Shown: positions 63,767 through 64,000 of the stretch, in pieces
Position numbering within the stretch: position 1 is the first letter of the stretch
Layout of the letters: each line of letters starts with the position of its first letter
Assembly: GCA_020137815.1 (NCBI GenBank)
Contig: CM035360.1
Location: 3,106,578 to 3,170,577, forward strand
Direction of reading: 5' to 3'
Origin: Hormiphora californensis
Taxonomy: Eukaryota > Ctenophora > Tentaculata > Cydippida > Pleurobrachiidae
Length of the DNA stretch: 64,000 bases
The notes under the pieces: model-generated
Seen by the model: the letters and a program-made list of their open reading frames with translations, nothing else
Databases searched by the model: none
Told to the model about the DNA's origin: nothing
Position numbers and translations under genes: made by a program

Positions 63767-64000
63767 CTGAAAAGGGGACGGTGTTTAATAAATACATAGT
63801 GTATCATCAAATGTTCAGTGCGGTTTGAAACTGCAAAAACCGAAACCCAATATCACTAAAAACCCATTTCCCGTTTCCCAAAAACCCAGGAACTGGTTCG
63901 CATCTTGAGTGTGCGCGCGCGGTTCTCTACCCCAACCTCCTCGCGCGTTACTACACATCCAAACTGCCACCTCTCTTCATGATAGCCGCCAAGGGAAGAA
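63767..64000. other. Piezo intron sequence at window edge
   Basis: No exon recognised. The first Piezo exon in the window needs a phase-1 donor upstream (a G completing the Asp codon GAT), so the remaining N-terminal exons lie past the window end. Confidence 0.5.

Overview
The window is animal nuclear DNA. Genes are cut into many short exons with GT-AG introns, there is a eukaryotic tRNA-Ala without encoded CCA, and the coding content is metazoan: a Notch-ligand-like DSL protein, a Piezo channel, two rhodopsin-class receptors, a BTB-BACK-Kelch protein, an ASAP-type SH3 and a TMEM249-like CatSper accessory protein. Compact introns, long (CT)n/(GA)n tracts, many minisatellites and many foldback MITEs suggest an early-branching marine invertebrate, possibly a sponge. 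That last step is a guess; nothing in the sequence proves it. All exon joins are my own, from splice consensus, reading phase and protein-family resemblance.

Layout. About 775-2461 (+) is the C-terminal end of an ASAP-like ArfGAP (proline-rich tail plus SH3). 3987-7514 (-) is a seven-exon membrane protein with an N-terminal Notch-ligand-like module and about 13 tandem DSL-like repeats. 13021-14301 (-) is a second copy of only the N-terminal module; its last exon ends in the phase needed to splice into the repeat exon of the first, so the locus may have two alternative heads on one stalk. A four-exon GPCR (10112-12686, +) lies between them on the opposite strand. 14768-17049 (+) is a six-exon TMEM249-like gene with a tRNA-Ala in its last intron. 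17509-27930 (-) is a 13-exon KLHL gene with a single-base frame break in the BTB exon and a CR1/L2-like reverse transcriptase fragment in its last intron. 33426-34523 (+) is a single-exon GPCR. 35607-37813 (-) is a Myb/SANT-like (trihelix) DNA-binding protein. 37814-44226 has no gene I can support.

44227-63766 (-) is Piezo: 38 exons, about 1,980 codons, from near the N-terminus to the stop codon. Reading phase closes at all 37 junctions, with one single-base frame break in exon 16. A two-exon secreted discoidin/fucolectin-like gene (58971-59673, -) sits inside one Piezo intron.

The non-coding fraction is unusually structured. There are large foldbacks (0.2-1.6 kb) and small MITE families with several copies here. 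Several minisatellites carry copies of the splice site of the exon they touch. The strongest biological candidate is the poly-DSL, two-headed ligand locus; the splice-site minisatellites are the most unusual structural signal.
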